A stretch of 64,000 nucleotides of DNA from the NCBI GenBank assembly GCA_003988855.1, contig QYAI01000021.1, positions 124,001-188,000 on the forward strand, given 5' to 3'. The notes below the pieces were generated by a model that made no database searches, was not told where the DNA came from, and saw only the letters and a program-made list of their open reading frames with translations. Of this stretch, positions 31,549 to 43,753 are shown one piece after another. The DNA is from Arachnopeziza araneosa. Its lineage: Eukaryota > Ascomycota > Leotiomycetes > Helotiales > Arachnopezizaceae. Numbering within the stretch: the first letter of the stretch is position 1; the number at the start of each line of letters is the position of its first letter. A program made the position numbers and the translations under genes.

Positions 31549-34162
31549 CTATACTGTATTCTGCCCTCCCTCCTTTTTGACCTCTCCTTTTTCCCGCAGA
31601 TATCTCTTCCGGTTCCGTATTCGTTTCGATCCGTGCTTCTTCACAATTCTCTGGAATTCTTCATTGTCGGTAGGCTCTACCAGAGCATCGTCATCCCAGG
31701 TTGTCCATACCCCCGGAGTATCTTCTGGAATTCCATCACCATCCAGCAACCTCTCCATCACGATTTCAGCCACACTTCCGTATTCGAGGGTTGTATGTTC
31801 TAGGGCATCGACTACTATTTCTGCAGGGTACCCAGATTCTATTTTTTGTTTAAAATATGCCTCAATTGTAGCGTGACGCTGAGAATCTGATTGTGATTGC
31901 GAAGACGAGTCATCGTTGGTGTGAGCGGAGTCAAGAGCATATTTTCCAGTAGAGCCGCTGCTACTGTCTTGTTCTGGAGATCTTGCATGCATAACTGGTG
32001 GGGATGATCGTTCCACAAAAGAACTGTTGTCATCCTGCTCCTCTGAGACATCAAGCTCAGGTTGAAAATGAAAATCCTGGGTTTCCGGGTCGGCGACCGG
32101 GCCATGGGTCGTTTTGGAAGAATTGGAGTTGAGCGGCCTGATAGAAATTTCCTCGTTCTCTGACAAATCACCAACCGGCTTTTGAGGAGTAGAAAATCTT
32201 AACGGAGAGGGCTTGAGGTGCGGTTGAAACATCCGGGGGTTTTTAATGATATCCTCTGGTGTAGAAGGAATCTCGAGCTCCTTGCCTCTGGCCTTGGTCC
32301 GTTGACGTTTGTTATGTGTGAAGTTCTCATTGGGTCGATCGGCTCCGAAACTTCGTTTGCTTGAGGATGAGGGTATCGGTTGTACAGGCGACGATCGAGA
32401 ATAATCGAGGTCATCATCTTGATCCTCTTCTTCGCCTAGTCCTTCCCTTCTCTCGCATCCCTCAAGATCTTCTAGGGTTTCGTGCTCCACTAACTCATTA
32501 AGCTGATTCACAATAATTTCTTTCTCTTCCGAATCTGCTATAGGCTCTTCTTCATACTCGGCTCTTGCGGTTTCAAAGTCAGCCAATATTTCACTATAAC
32601 AACGCTTGAGATCGTCTACAGCTGAGGAGTTACGGAATATATTGTAATTGAGCTTGTTCGCGACTTTCGGCCACAATTTTCTTCCATTAACTGCATCAAA
32701 ACCACCGAAATCGGGAGAACGAACGATTTGCCACAACCTAAAGAGTGATATGGATTTACCACAAACAATAGGATTAAATTCGATATCAAGACCAAGATAA
32801 TCTGCTAAGGCTGTGAGATCTGCGTTAAATATTTTTTCGTCTGTCATTGTTGGATCCGGGGGTTTCCTCTGGGCTTCCGGAGACGACAGATTTTGGCCAG
32901 ATGAGTCTTGAGAATCCTTAATTTCAATTCTTTGGGAGGTTAGTAGGTTGGAAGTACTAGGTCTGGAAGCATCCCGTTTTGGAGATGTTTGCGCCAAAGG
33001 GTGTGAAATCTTGCCGTTACGCTTTCGTGTCGCTTCGGTCTCTGTCTTAGGAACGACATATTCCTTAAAATAATTACGCCACTCCTGAGGAGTATGGTTA
33101 GGGTGCTATGGATGTATTAATGGTTAAAAACATTTTTAAGCTATCACAGTACTTACCGCCGCTGCCCAAGCAATCCAGGCATCAATAACTTGATCTTCAT
33201 TCAAGTTCATGATAGCATCGTACTCAGCCTCTAGTAATTGCGTCTCTTCATTGGTAAACACATTTCCTCCATATGATTTGATCCTGTAAGGATGAGCCGG
33301 TGATTGAGACTGTGGCACTGATTTATGGCGAGCGTTCCGCTCGTTGTCATCAGCTTCATATCTTGGTGATATTTGTGCAGGTTTTGGCAGTCTTTTCACA
33401 GAGCTTGGAACAGATTTCGGTGCTGATTTCGATACCGATTGTGCAACAGGGCGATTGTTGGCAAGTGGTTTAATCTGCTGGCTAGAATGTGCAGGATGCG
33501 GGACATTTAAATCACCTGTTTCTCCTCCATCTTCTTCATCTTCTGATGGGTCAGGTCGTGATCGGAGAGAAACATATTTAATCCACCTATCTCGCCAAGA
33601 TTGAAAAGTGTGCCGGTTGTTCTATCAAAAATTTGTCAACCGCAATCTCATCCTTAGAAGAGTAATCGTACCTTTGCTTCCAACTGCTTGTACAATTCGT
33701 TGCCCCTCAAAGAGATACCCTTCCGTTCTGCTTTGGAACACCATTCCAAGAGGAGACGGTCGTCTTCTTCAGTGAAAAACACCTTTCCCCTCCTGACCGG
33801 TTGCCCAGAACCAACTTCACGGACAGTATGTGTGACAGGCCCAGCTCGATGATCTTCGATATTCCTCAAGCTACCTTTCTTGACCGATTGGTCGATGTAG
33901 GTCCATGATATTGAGCCCGGAGGACAGTCTTTCCGCACATGGTCTGCAATGACTATATCTGCCAGCTTCTCAATTTGCACAACCTCTCCCCCATTTGCCT
34001 GTGAAAATGTGAGTCAAGTCTCAACTTCGGTGTAGATTGAAAGCATACTAAAATGAGGTCTTTCCATGTATTGCGAAATGGTATTCGCTGTAAAAGATAG
34101 AATTTAGTGCCTGCAAACAGATTGCCCCCAGTAAGTCCCTCATGAACAACAGTTGCAGCCAT
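31549..34162 (-). CDS. rap1: RAP1 telomere protein (BRCT, Myb, ARID-like, RCT)
   Basis: Four exons, 34162-34049, 33998-33672, 33621-33157 and 33105-31549, give 820 aa. Residues about 12-100 form a BRCT domain (FAGTKFYLLQRIPFRNTW, ANGGEVVQIEKLADIVIADH, DCPPGSISWTYIDQSV). A Myb domain follows at about 111-165 (FFTEEDDRLLLEWCSKAE, NNRHTFQSWRDRWIKYV), then a second Myb-like unit at about 250-318 (FTNEETQLLEAEYDAIM, HTPQEWRNYFKEYVVPK). Residues about 397-480 look like an ARID/BRIGHT fold (SLFRLWQIVRSPDFGGFDAV). The end is a Rap1 C-terminal-like region (IEAYFKQKIESGYPAEIVVD). RAP1 binds shelterin partners and represses telomere recombination. It is divergent from SWF1 with 343 bp between starts. 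Confidence 0.9.
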
Positions 34163-34505
34163 CGCGTGCCAAGGTGGGGAAATTTGAAATCGTGAAGGAC
34201 CGTCTTAGGTTCGAGGGCTTGGTCTCTTGGTTAAAGTTCTCATCGTAGAGGTGATACCTTTTAAGCTTCTCGCCACCTAGACTGTTCTCGTGTTTGGCTT
34301 CAAAGTTAGTGGTGTTGAAAATGATCAAAGGCGCGTCTGATTCGAGAATGCCAAACGCCAAATCACCAAATCACATGCCATGCTGACTAAGCGAGTCTGA
34401 CCTCAAAGGCTGCCTTGAAAGCAGTCATGTTTCGCAACGTGTATATGAAGGACATTTTTTTAACATGTCAATATTTCCCTTGTTACTTGCCACACTCTCT
34501 TACAT
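34163..34505. promoter_or_regulatory. Shared divergent promoter of RAP1 and SWF1
   Basis: 343 bp between two outward start codons. No element is assigned. Confidence 0.5.
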
Positions 34506-35940
34506 ATGATGGGACCCCTCAAAGTCATCGCCATAGTGATACTGGTCATCTCCTTCTTCACATTCATTGCCTTCTTTGGTAGGCTCCCAGCTTTGAGGTA
34601 CAGTGACCTGATCTTCGAAGCCCATTTAAAACTTACGCGTGTTAGACATACCCCTATAGGTTCCTTACACCGAGGAATATGGATTCATCTTCCAAATGCA
34701 TTCTTGTCGTTGGACCAGAGACTAACCAACGGACGCTTGAGTACCTGGATCTTGAAGCAGGCAAATACCTTGTGGAATGATAGACATCCTGTTGTCATGG
34801 TAAGCTACAGCTCTCAATCTACTCGAGCAATAAGTATCTGGTTAGAAGGCCCAGTTTGGTGGATTTATTGGTGCTTGTCTATATTATCCTATTTTCTGGT
34901 TGTTTCAAATGCGACTGCTTTCAAGCACTACTTTCTTTTTTGCTTCGGCTCTTCTCATCTAATCCATACTAATTCCAGTTGTTCCATCACAGTTATTTTT
35001 CATGGCAATCCTAGGTGTCTCTGAACTCGCGTTTCTCCCTCAAGCATGGCATCTTTTCAGTCTTACCCGGAAATTTACAGTGGTATTATTAATTACATTG
35101 CCATATCTCTTCCTCTATGCAGCAGCAGCAAGCGACCCTGGCTATGTTACAAAAGATAATCATTCGCATCAAATGACGCTGTATCCTTATGACTTTACAA
35201 TATTTTATCCTGGCCATGAATGCCGCACTTGTCATCTTATGAAACCGGCGCGTTCGAAACATTGTAGCCTTTGCAAACACTGTGTTTCAAAAATGGACCA
35301 TCATTGTATCTTCATCAACAATTGTGTCGGGTATGGGAATCAACACTGGTTTATTCTCCTCCTGGTCAGTACTGGAACTTTGGCTTCGTACGCGACTTAC
35401 GTCGGCTGCGATCTGCTCAACGCCGTCATTAATGCTGAAATTCCTTCATGGACATTCCGAGGGCTGGAGTTCACATGGTCTCAATATTTCAATATTTGGG
35501 CTTGGGCTTTGCAGGAACAGTTGTTCATTGGTGCTGTGAGTCTTTTATGCCTCCTCGTATCTCCACTTGTATGGGGGCTTCTCACCTACCATTTATACCT
35601 TATTTGGGCTGGAACTACGACGAATGAGTCAATGAAATGGTCAGATTGGCAAGCCGAGATGTCAGATGGATTTGTGTTCAAGCGTGTCCTACCGTCCGAT
35701 AGACAAAAGGACACGAGATTTGAGTCGTCATGGACTCGGTGGCCAGTCGAAAGCCAGCAAGTACTTCAGAGAACAGATGATGGTTTACCTCCGAATGGGC
35801 CTGGCACAAACATAGGGACCGGCGACTGGGAACGGGTATGGAAGCTGGCGGATATAGAGAACCTCTATGATTTGGGCTTTCGGGACAACTTAACGGACAT
35901 ATTCTGGTCGAGCTTTGGGCGGGAAAATCCGTCGTTGTAA
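34506..35940 (+). CDS. swf1: Palmitoyltransferase SWF1 (DHHC family)
   Basis: Three exons, 34506-34597, 34646-34799 and 34993-35940, give 397 aa. An N-terminal membrane span (VIAIVILVISFFTFIAFF) is followed by the Swf1 signature FGRLPALRHTPIGSLHRG, which needs removal of a 48-nt intron. A second span region precedes the Cys-rich domain ECRTCHLMKPARSKHCSLC and the catalytic MDHHCIFINNCVGYGNQHWF. Two more spans follow, and a soluble tail with WERVWKLADIENLYDLGF. The enzyme attaches palmitate to Cys next to membrane spans of SNAREs and transferases at the ER. ATG codons at 34506 and 34509 are equivalent. Confidence 0.92.
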
Positions 35941-37232
35941 GATGTACTTCAAGAACGTAGAAGCATGTCGACAATGAAAACAGCTGGAATGTGCGACCAA
36001 CCTCCATTTGCCTAGCGAGAAATGGCCAGCGGTACTCCAGCATTGAAGCCAGATCCCCATTTCCTGGCCTTACGGAAGAGCTCTGTCCAGGTAGCTGTCG
36101 ACCCATGCAAGAACTTGTTTTGCCCCAGCCTTAGGTGAAGTAGAACTAACATTTAAAATGAATGGCATATGGGTCACCTGGTTGTGTCACGGCAGATCAA
36201 CAGTCCGACGGTATTGATTCACTCGTAGATCCCCTCTTGAACTATTGAATCTCGAGCACATAGCTAAGCCATAGTGAAAAATTTCACCAAACTTCAATCA
36301 TTGGAAGTCACAGGGTTTATTCCAATATGAAAATTAAACTTTCACCGTCGCGCAAACGGCATTCTGAAGTGACGCGTACAAACAGACATCTTTGGTTGTA
36401 GTCTGCCCATGACTGTGCTCGGTATGCCCAGGCTTCCAGCAGCCCACACACCTCTCGCGGAAGGGATTCTAATACCTCGAATTTGGCGTTGATCTTTCGG
36501 GGCAGGTCACAGATAGGGACCGAGCCGTGTCTTAGTGCCGAGAATCCGGGGAACTTTTCGGCCAGTCGCTCAGATCTACACAAGGAGATCTACATTTTGG
36601 CCTTAAAAATGATGGTTTCCAATCTGATATCTTCACCGACATATCAGAAGACAGAAAGAGCTACTGAGACATGCAGAAGCACCAAAGGCTTCGTTCGTTA
36701 GACAGCACTTGCGTTGACAGCTGAGCTTCTGCCGTCTGCCTCTGACTTTTCTCCTTTTCTCCTATTTGTCTTAGAAGTTGATCGGCACTGAACTAATTAT
36801 AAACAGGAAAATCCTTATGGCTCAAGTCTCTGATAGTGAGGCATCACACCCACTGATTGCGCTGAAGATCCTTATTTGTCTCAGCCACATATTGTGACCT
36901 GCATTCATATCTTGCTCTGAAGGGTTGATCTCCCCAAATACCATCAAAGGCAGATCCCACTATGTTTTGCATATCAAAGAGCCTCATCAATTTTTTGGTA
37001 TCTGTCTTGGATTTGGGAAAATCTTAGTTGACATGTCATTTTTGATATCCGCAACATGCGGAGAAGAATTCCGTTTGAACAATGGCAACTTCAACCCCTT
37101 ATTTCATTGTCTCACGATCCAATACTGTTTATAAAGCTTGCCATATTTCTTCGAAGTTTGTAATAAGTATAACTGCTTTCATTGTTTTTAATACTTTATG
37201 AAGTCTTAGAGTCTGCTTTTACGTCATACTTC
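35941..37232. other. Intergenic region
   Basis: About 1.3 kb. A minus-strand frame at 36317-36583 (88 codons, containing LPREVCGLLEAWAYRAQSW) is somewhat protein-like but has no recognisable domain; not called. The right end is the promoter of the SAT4-type gene. Confidence 0.35.
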
Positions 37233-38578
37233 ATGATGGAGGATATGGTAGCTTCAAGACGCTTGACCGTGGTCGTGATTTCTACGCTCTTTACTGGCCT
37301 TTCATTTCTTCTTGTGCTTTTAAGATTGTTTACACGAATTAAAATCCTCAAAATTCAAGGCCTTGAAGATTTCTTTCTAATCGCTGCTATGGTATGCAAT
37401 CGTCGTCAGATTAAGTACTGATTCTAAGAGCTATTTTAATAGTGCTTATAATAGTTTGGTACAATTGGGTTGACCACCCTTACACTTGAGCGTTAGTGTT
37501 TAGGTTTCATGATATGACCCGAGTCTAACAGGATCTAGAGGTTCGCTTTGGACTCGGAAAGCACTTTGATACTTTGACTTCATATGAAGTTACCCTCAAC
37601 TTAAAGGTATGCTTACCCTAAATATCTTATTTATTATACATCAAGCACTAATAAAAACTACTTAGTCATTATGGGGAGCTATTCTGATCTACTATCTTAC
37701 TCTCGGACTTATCAAAGTCTCTGTCCTCCTTCAATACCTTCGCATCTTTTCCAATAATATGGACGTAAGGATAGCATCTTACATTCTCCTCGTTCTTGTC
37801 GCAGTATACACCGCCATGAGTATGGTTATCGCGGCCCTCAATTGTCAGCCAATCAATCTCTTCTGGGACAAATCTCTCTCCGGACAATGCATTGATGAAC
37901 AAGCTTTCTGGTTCTCAAACGCAGCATTCAACATTCTGTCCGATTTAGTAATTATCGCCGTTCCAATACCTGTGCTGAGAAGTTTGCACCTGGATAGGAA
38001 GCGCAAGATAGCTGTTTTTGGCGTCTTTCTTATAGGTGGCCTGTAAGAACTTTCTTTCTTCCTAAACTCAACACACTAACAAAAAATAAGTACAATCGTG
38101 GTTTCCATCCTTCGTCTACAATCGCTTTATATTATCTCCATCTCCACAGATGCAACGTTTGACAACGTAGGCGCAGCCATGTGGTCTTCCCTCGAATGTA
38201 ACGTTGGCATTATCTGCTCGTGTCTTCCAGTACTCCGACCTCTCATCGCCGAATTAAAGCTAGGGTTTGTCACTGAAGTGACTGAGTTAGGCTCAGCTAA
38301 TTTTTATCTGCCACAATTATGCAGGTTCAAACCCATCAATACTTATGGACAAAGAACTTCCTGCACTACCGGTCAGTGAGGTCAGTTCAATGAAGAGTCT
38401 ATCGGCGTTATATGATCCAAAGTCGGTGGAAGAAGGGATTATTATGACTTTCTATTGCATTGAGAATGAGAGTTTGGACGACCTGAAGAGGGGTTTGACG
38501 AGCACGAATGTATTGACGAGTGAGAGATTTGATGATATGAGAAATAGCTCGTATACAGGTTTGACCAGAATCTCGTAG
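37233..38578 (+). CDS. SAT4/Pth11-type integral membrane protein (fungal rhodopsin-like domain)
   Basis: Exons 37233-37391, 37455-37491, 37539-37606, 37666-38042 and 38091 onward. Seven membrane spans are read, from VVVISTLFTGLSFLLVLLRL to GVFLIGGLTIVVSILRL. The family marks are FGLGKHFDTL, IKVSVLLQYLRIF, NCQPINLFWD, the WFSNAAFNILSDLVI block and CSCLPVLRPLI. Members are orphan, possibly GPCR-like, proteins; the CFEM domain of Pth11 itself is absent. The last exon border is not settled. Read straight through, exon 5 stops at 38379. The charged tail MDKELPALPVSEVSSMKSL to 38578 lies in the next frame, so one more intron is needed, for example 38264-38373 (removing from GGGTTTGT to CGGTCAG). 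Confidence 0.75.
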
Positions 38579-38813
38579 AATGTCGATATACATTCAGGCG
38601 CTGGATCGCATTCGTTGTATATAAATGAAGTTAGAAAGCAATCTACATCATTCAGTTACTAAAGTACTGAAGAGTGGAGTATTTGGTGGTTCACTGCTCC
38701 GTACTAAAATATCCCCACCTTTCGTATAAAGTCAGGCTACACAATGGCGGGGTATCGTTAAATTCATTCAGTCCTCTCACAATGTTCCTCCTCTCAAACA
38801 CTACTGATTGACC

Positions 38814-40941
38814 ATGTCGTTTCTGGGATTAGAGAATTATCATGTGTTTATTACCGGCGCTGCGGGCGGTATCGGATCTCAGGCAGTGAAAGAATTCTTA
38901 GGTGCGTGACTTGTTTTGATTTAAGTGTTACTTTTAGAAGACGGTGAAAAGGCAGAAATATGTTAATATCGTTTATTCCTATTCGAAACTCATTTACTGT
39001 TGTGTTCAATTCGGCTCACATCACTGTACCATCTTTCAAGCTCCTTCAAGAGATAGAGACGTCGTTTTAGTTGCTTGTTATCTGAAATTATCACAATATG
39101 AATATTTTCTGACCTTTACTCATTCTATCTAGACCAAGGATGCAAAGTGACAGCCCATGATCTACACCCTATTAAAAACCTTGCTGCTTCCCCCAACCTA
39201 TTCACAGTAACTGGAGATATAACCTCCGAAGAATCCATTGGCCCCAACATCAAAGAAGCTGTGCAACATTTTGGACCCATCAATATCTTGATAGCCAACG
39301 CCGGTATCACAGACGAATCACATTCCTACCCGATCTGGAAAATTCCTCTCTCACTCTGGGAAAAGACATATAAAAATAATATCCGCGGCACCTTCTTGAC
39401 AATCAAGCACTTCCTCGTTAGTGCCGAAGAACACCAGATTGCTTCTGGCACCGAGCTTGAAAACCTCGCTATCGTAGTTACTGGTTCCGAGACGGGGAAG
39501 TTCGGACAAGCTGGGCATACAGAATATGCCTCTGGGAAAGCAGGACTGCAGTATGGACTTGTACGTGGAGTGAAGAATGAGATAGTGAGGTTGAATTCAA
39601 AAGCGAGGATTAATGCTGTGGCTCCAGGATGGGTAGATACGCCGCTGATTGAAGGAAGGCTTGACGATCCGATGGAGATGTGGGTAGAAGCGCAGGCGAC
39701 GGTGCCATTGAGGAAGATTGCAAAACCAGAGGATGTCGCGAGAGCGATGGCCTTTCTAGCAAGCCATCGTGCGGCAGGTCATATTTCAGGCGAGTGTATT
39801 AGTGTGGATGGAGGGATGGAGGGAAGAGTTGTTTGGAAAGCAGAAGAGGCAATGGAGTCTGCAAGTCGGAGCACCCAAGCTAGTACTATTCCTGCTTCTA
39901 TATCCAGGCGAGTTTTAGCTCCATCACCACGCAATATCAAGGTATTGCTGAGCGTCGACTTTGACGCTATTTCGGGTTTCCTGGGTACAGGAGCAAATGC
40001 GTCAAACACGATGGCTGATTACTCTTCCGGTTTCTTCGCCGGCAAGGTTGGTGTCCCACGACTGCTCAAATTGTTTAAGAAACACAAAATCTCATCTCAA
40101 ATTACCTGGTTCATTCCAGGTCATTCCATGGAGACGTTCCCGGCAGAGACAAACTTGATTGTTGATAGTGGTGCAGAGATTGGTTGTCATGGCTATGCTC
40201 ATGAAGGAGCAGATCAAATGACTGAGAAACAAGAGAAAGAAATGATTGAGAAATGCATACAACTTGCCACGAACTTGACGGGATCCAAGCCATTAGGATG
40301 GCGTGCTCCATTGTATCGGCTGAGGGAAAATACCATTAAAACACTTGAAGAAAATGGTTTCCTATATGGTCAGCATTTTACTAACTTGTATGAAGTGTGC
40401 TTGCTAACAAACTTAGACACATCTCTAACTCACCACGATTCTCAGCCTTACTTTCTTCCACGCTATCCAACTATTACTCCTATAGATTTCTCACCAAACC
40501 TCTCAGCTTCAACTTGGATGAAACCCCTGTCCAAACCAGAATCACCAACGAGTTCAACACTGATCGAATTGCCATGTAATTGGTACATGGAAGATAGTGA
40601 GGTTTCCCCAAATCGCCTTGTCCAAAAATAGAAGATTAACTGGACTAGTGACGCCGATGCAATTCTTTCCAGCAGTAGCAAACTCACAAGGCTATGTGCC
40701 TTCCGCTACTATCCTTTCGATGTGGCAAGAACGATTCGAGTACCTTTACAACGAAGACGATGAGGGAAAGGATTTTATATTTCCGCTTGTTCTGCATCCT
40801 GATACTTCTGGTATGGCGCATATTATTGGAATGATTGATAAGATGATTGGATGGCTGAAAAGCAGAGGAAAGCCCGGAGAAGTGCAATTTTCAAGATATG
40901 GAGCCGTGGCAAAAGAATGGAAGGATAGACAAGATATTTGA
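38814..40941 (+). CDS. Fusion protein: short-chain dehydrogenase plus NodB-type polysaccharide deacetylase
   Basis: Four exons, 38814-38901, 39133-40368, 40417-40596 and 40649-40941, give 598 aa in one frame. Residues 1-265 are an SDR: FITGAAGGIGSQAV (TGxxxGIG, NAD(P) binding), ILIANAGI, the catalytic EYASGKAG (Y-x3-K) and a C-terminal GECISVDGGM. Residues 290-598 are a NodB/polysaccharide-deacetylase-like domain: LLSVDFDAISGF, GVPRLLKLFKKHKISSQITW, EIGCHGYAHEG (metal-binding HxxxxE/H type), PLGWRAPLY and HHDSQPYFLPRYP. This second half resembles the cytosolic allantoinase/PuuE-like group more than secreted chitin deacetylases, and there is no signal peptide. The substrate is unknown. No stop or start separates the halves, so the fusion is read directly from sequence. 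Confidence 0.85.
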
Positions 40942-41058
40942 ATTGCATAATGAAATAATTGGATTGTGCTGCACCTATCAACTTGGAAACAACAGTTCGT
41001 TAATTCACAACTAGCATCTTAGTCTACGACATTTCAAGAAATTAAAAGAGGTGCTAGA

Positions 41059-41933
41059 CTAACTCGAGAGTGCTACGTCACCTATCCGGAGGGTATATCG
41101 CCAGTCTGACGTGCCAACATGCCAAACCTCTGTCCACTCTTTAGATTTGTGCTCCTTGACCGCTACCTCTTCCAGTTTGAGTCTCAGTTTGAGTAGAGCT
41201 TCGTCAATTTCACCGCTTCCCGGATGTCCTACCACGGCGAGGCTTCGAAGAGAAAGCATTTGAGCCAATGGATGCCTCATTGGCCGATATGAAAGGTCAT
41301 AAAATTCAGCAGGGAAAGTCTTCTGGAATGAAGGGAAGTATATTGGTGGGGAATCCGGTACCAGACTAAGCGAATAAGGAACAGCTTGTAATCGTAAGGT
41401 GTGAATTTTCGAGGCGAGCGTAAACATAGCGAAAATATCTCTTAGGACACTCGATTGTGAGAATGTATCTTGATACGAGATATCTAAGGAGCTTAAGCTG
41501 TGTCTGTGGTGGCGAATGTCCTGAAGGAAGCGTTTGCAAGCTACTGGAGAGTCGAAAATAAAATCTCCTACTTTATAGAACAGCGATCGAGTTTCTTTGT
41601 ATAGCTGTCGATTTGCAAGAGAAAGACCATTCCCACACTGNCATCCCAAGTTCTCTGGTCGAAATCGAAACTTTAGGCAAGGGGTGCTGCTCTCATGTCC
41701 TGCATGGAAAAAGAAACTATATATTTGCTCTCGGATTTCAACCGGTAGTGCTGTAAGATGAGTTGGTTTTGGTAATCTGGCGTAGTAGCTGGTTGGGTAA
41801 TCGAAGGTCCCCTCTATGCACTCCTCGGTAGGTTGGAATAAAGCGAAGTCTGTTCCTTAGGTTAGTCGGGACTCGGAAAGAAGAGTCAATCATTACTACC
41901 TGCACTGGGTCGATTTGAAAGTATATCCGACAT
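41059..41933 (-). CDS. 2EXR-domain-containing hypothetical protein
   Basis: Two exons, 41933-41900 and 41849-41059, give 274 aa. After MSDILSNRPSAD the N-terminal third holds the motif LTALPVEIREQIYSFFFHAG, typical of the fungal 2EXR/F-box-like families, and then NRQLYKETRSLFYK. The rest is a Leu-rich domain with no known activity. An undetermined base at 41641 makes one residue unreadable (ENLGxQCGNG) but does not break the frame. The start is 230 bp from the divergent F-box-like gene at 42164, so the two share a promoter. Confidence 0.72.
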
Positions 41934-42163
41934 AATCGTGATAAAAGACTTAAGGATTGCTGGTGGAAGAGGTATGCTGGGTGGATTGTCTCTCGTTGGT
42001 TCGATGATGAACGTTAAAAGACGGCTGATAAAATGCTAGCATGAGGCTGACAACGCCACCGCTGCTACTGCTGCTGCTGCGGCTGCCGACTAGCCTCGTG
42101 TAAAACTTAATAAACCCTCCCACACACTCAAATTCAGGAAAAGACAGACACAATCGCAGCATC

Positions 42164-43406
42164 ATGACAATGGACCTCACACCAATTCCAATCCCTGGCA
42201 AGAATAAGAAGAACAAGAGCAAAGCGGCACTTATTTTAAAGAGACGTTCGGTAAAGAAACTTCCCCCCTTTGACCGTCGTTTAACGAAACACGCTAACAG
42301 GGCCGCAGGTCAAGGGCAAGCCTGGACGACCATTTAAGATGCCGGCTCCTCCTAGTTTGATGTCTCCATCTGTTGTCAAGCTATCCAAGAGAGCCAAAAA
42401 GATCAAACAAAGAAGCCCAAAAAAAATATTGTCACGTCGGAAGTTGTCACTTCTGGAGCGACTACCCAATGAGCTACTGGTAACTATCTTTTTTGATAGC
42501 ATGAATCTTGAGCTCCCTAGATCAAGTCCTGTCCTCGCTGCACAACTCAGCAGTACTTCTGTTTATAACCGAATGCTTGCCATCGCTTTTAAAAGCGACT
42601 GTGATCAAGGAACTTTCGAAGATGGCAATTCGTTCTTGAAACCAGATCTAGCTCAGTTGAAGGTAAAGTCTTCCATCGGTTTCACATATCAAGATCTTAA
42701 CAATATTTTAGTCAGATATCTTACGTTGCCGTTGGTTTTCGGTTCCATTAATTTTGAATGCCAAAAGTGGTTTTGCTGAAAAGATGCCGGCCTCATTGGA
42801 AGCAACAGCAACAGAATTATTTGAGAGGGAGTTTACGTTATTTCAAAAATCTTGTGTAAAATTATTCAGCCCTCACGATTTTGAAAAAGCTCAAGGCTTG
42901 GTTTGGGGAGGAGTTTCCTTGTTATCGAAGATTGAAATTCCCAACAGGCTCTTGGAAGGCCCTTGGAACAATGATATGGTACGGCTTTTGTATTGGATGG
43001 TCAAATCAGGTGCATCAATCGACTGGGTTCATTCGACAAAAGGCGAGGTAAGTCTGAGTTTCTAATGACGAAAGTTCTCGCTTATTCCAATAAGGTTGCT
43101 TTGGTTGGACTTGACAATGCCATCAAGACCGGAAATCTTGTTGCGTTACACCTCGTGATTCGAGCTGGAGTTCGGGAAAAACTTCAGGTCAAGCATGTTA
43201 TCTACGCTCTTAAAAAGGCTAGAGGTGTGAAGAAGATCTCCTTAGCCAAAGCTATTTTATACGCTATGCCAAACTTTACAACCAAGGACCAGGAAGTTCT
43301 TCGAAAATTGTTGCTAGGAATGGCACTCAGAGCTGCAGTAGATAAGGATGAGGATATGATGAAATCAGTTTCATCTCTTCTGCATACTCATGAATTGGCG
43401 TATTAG
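42164..43406 (+). CDS. F-box-like protein with basic N-terminus
   Basis: Four exons, 42164-42250, 42309-42662, 42712-43047 and 43095-43406, give 362 aa. The N-terminus is Lys-rich with an AT-hook-like VKGKPGRPFK and further basic runs (KLSKRAKKIKQRSPKKI). An F-box-like helix follows (LLERLPNELLVTIFFDSMNL). The C-terminal half is helical, with ankyrin-like pieces (NDMVRLLYWMVKSGASI, NAIKTGNLVALHLVIRAG). This arrangement occurs in large Helotiales-specific families of unknown function. A different acceptor at 42300 would break the frame; the one at 42308 keeps it. Confidence 0.72.
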
Positions 43407-43753
43407 GTTCCATGTTTCATACGGAGCTATAAAGTAGCTATCGTGTAGGATGGGAAATTATGCAAATTGTATCATAATCAATGGAAACCATAGTAATTGA
43501 TAGATCAGATAGGATGTCAAGACATCAATTTCTGAAGAACATGCTTTGGTCGTGGTTATCCTTGAGTTAGTCAAAAGAGGGAGAGTGTTTAGCAACCTTG
43601 TGACATGATTGGTCGAGTGATTTTCAAGTCGTCCAAGCTTCAACAAGATTTCCGCATCCCTACCAACGGATATCCCCAGTAATCCTCGCTCATAACCTCC
43701 ACCCTCCGACAGCAGTTCGAAAACAGATTGTACATAGTCGCTTCTCAGCTGCT
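43407..43753. other. Intergenic region
   Basis: About 350 bp, promoter of MRS2. Nothing else seen. Confidence 0.4.

Noticed and set aside
26965..41641. Single undetermined bases at 26965 and 41641
   Set aside because: Assembly ambiguities; neither breaks a gene.
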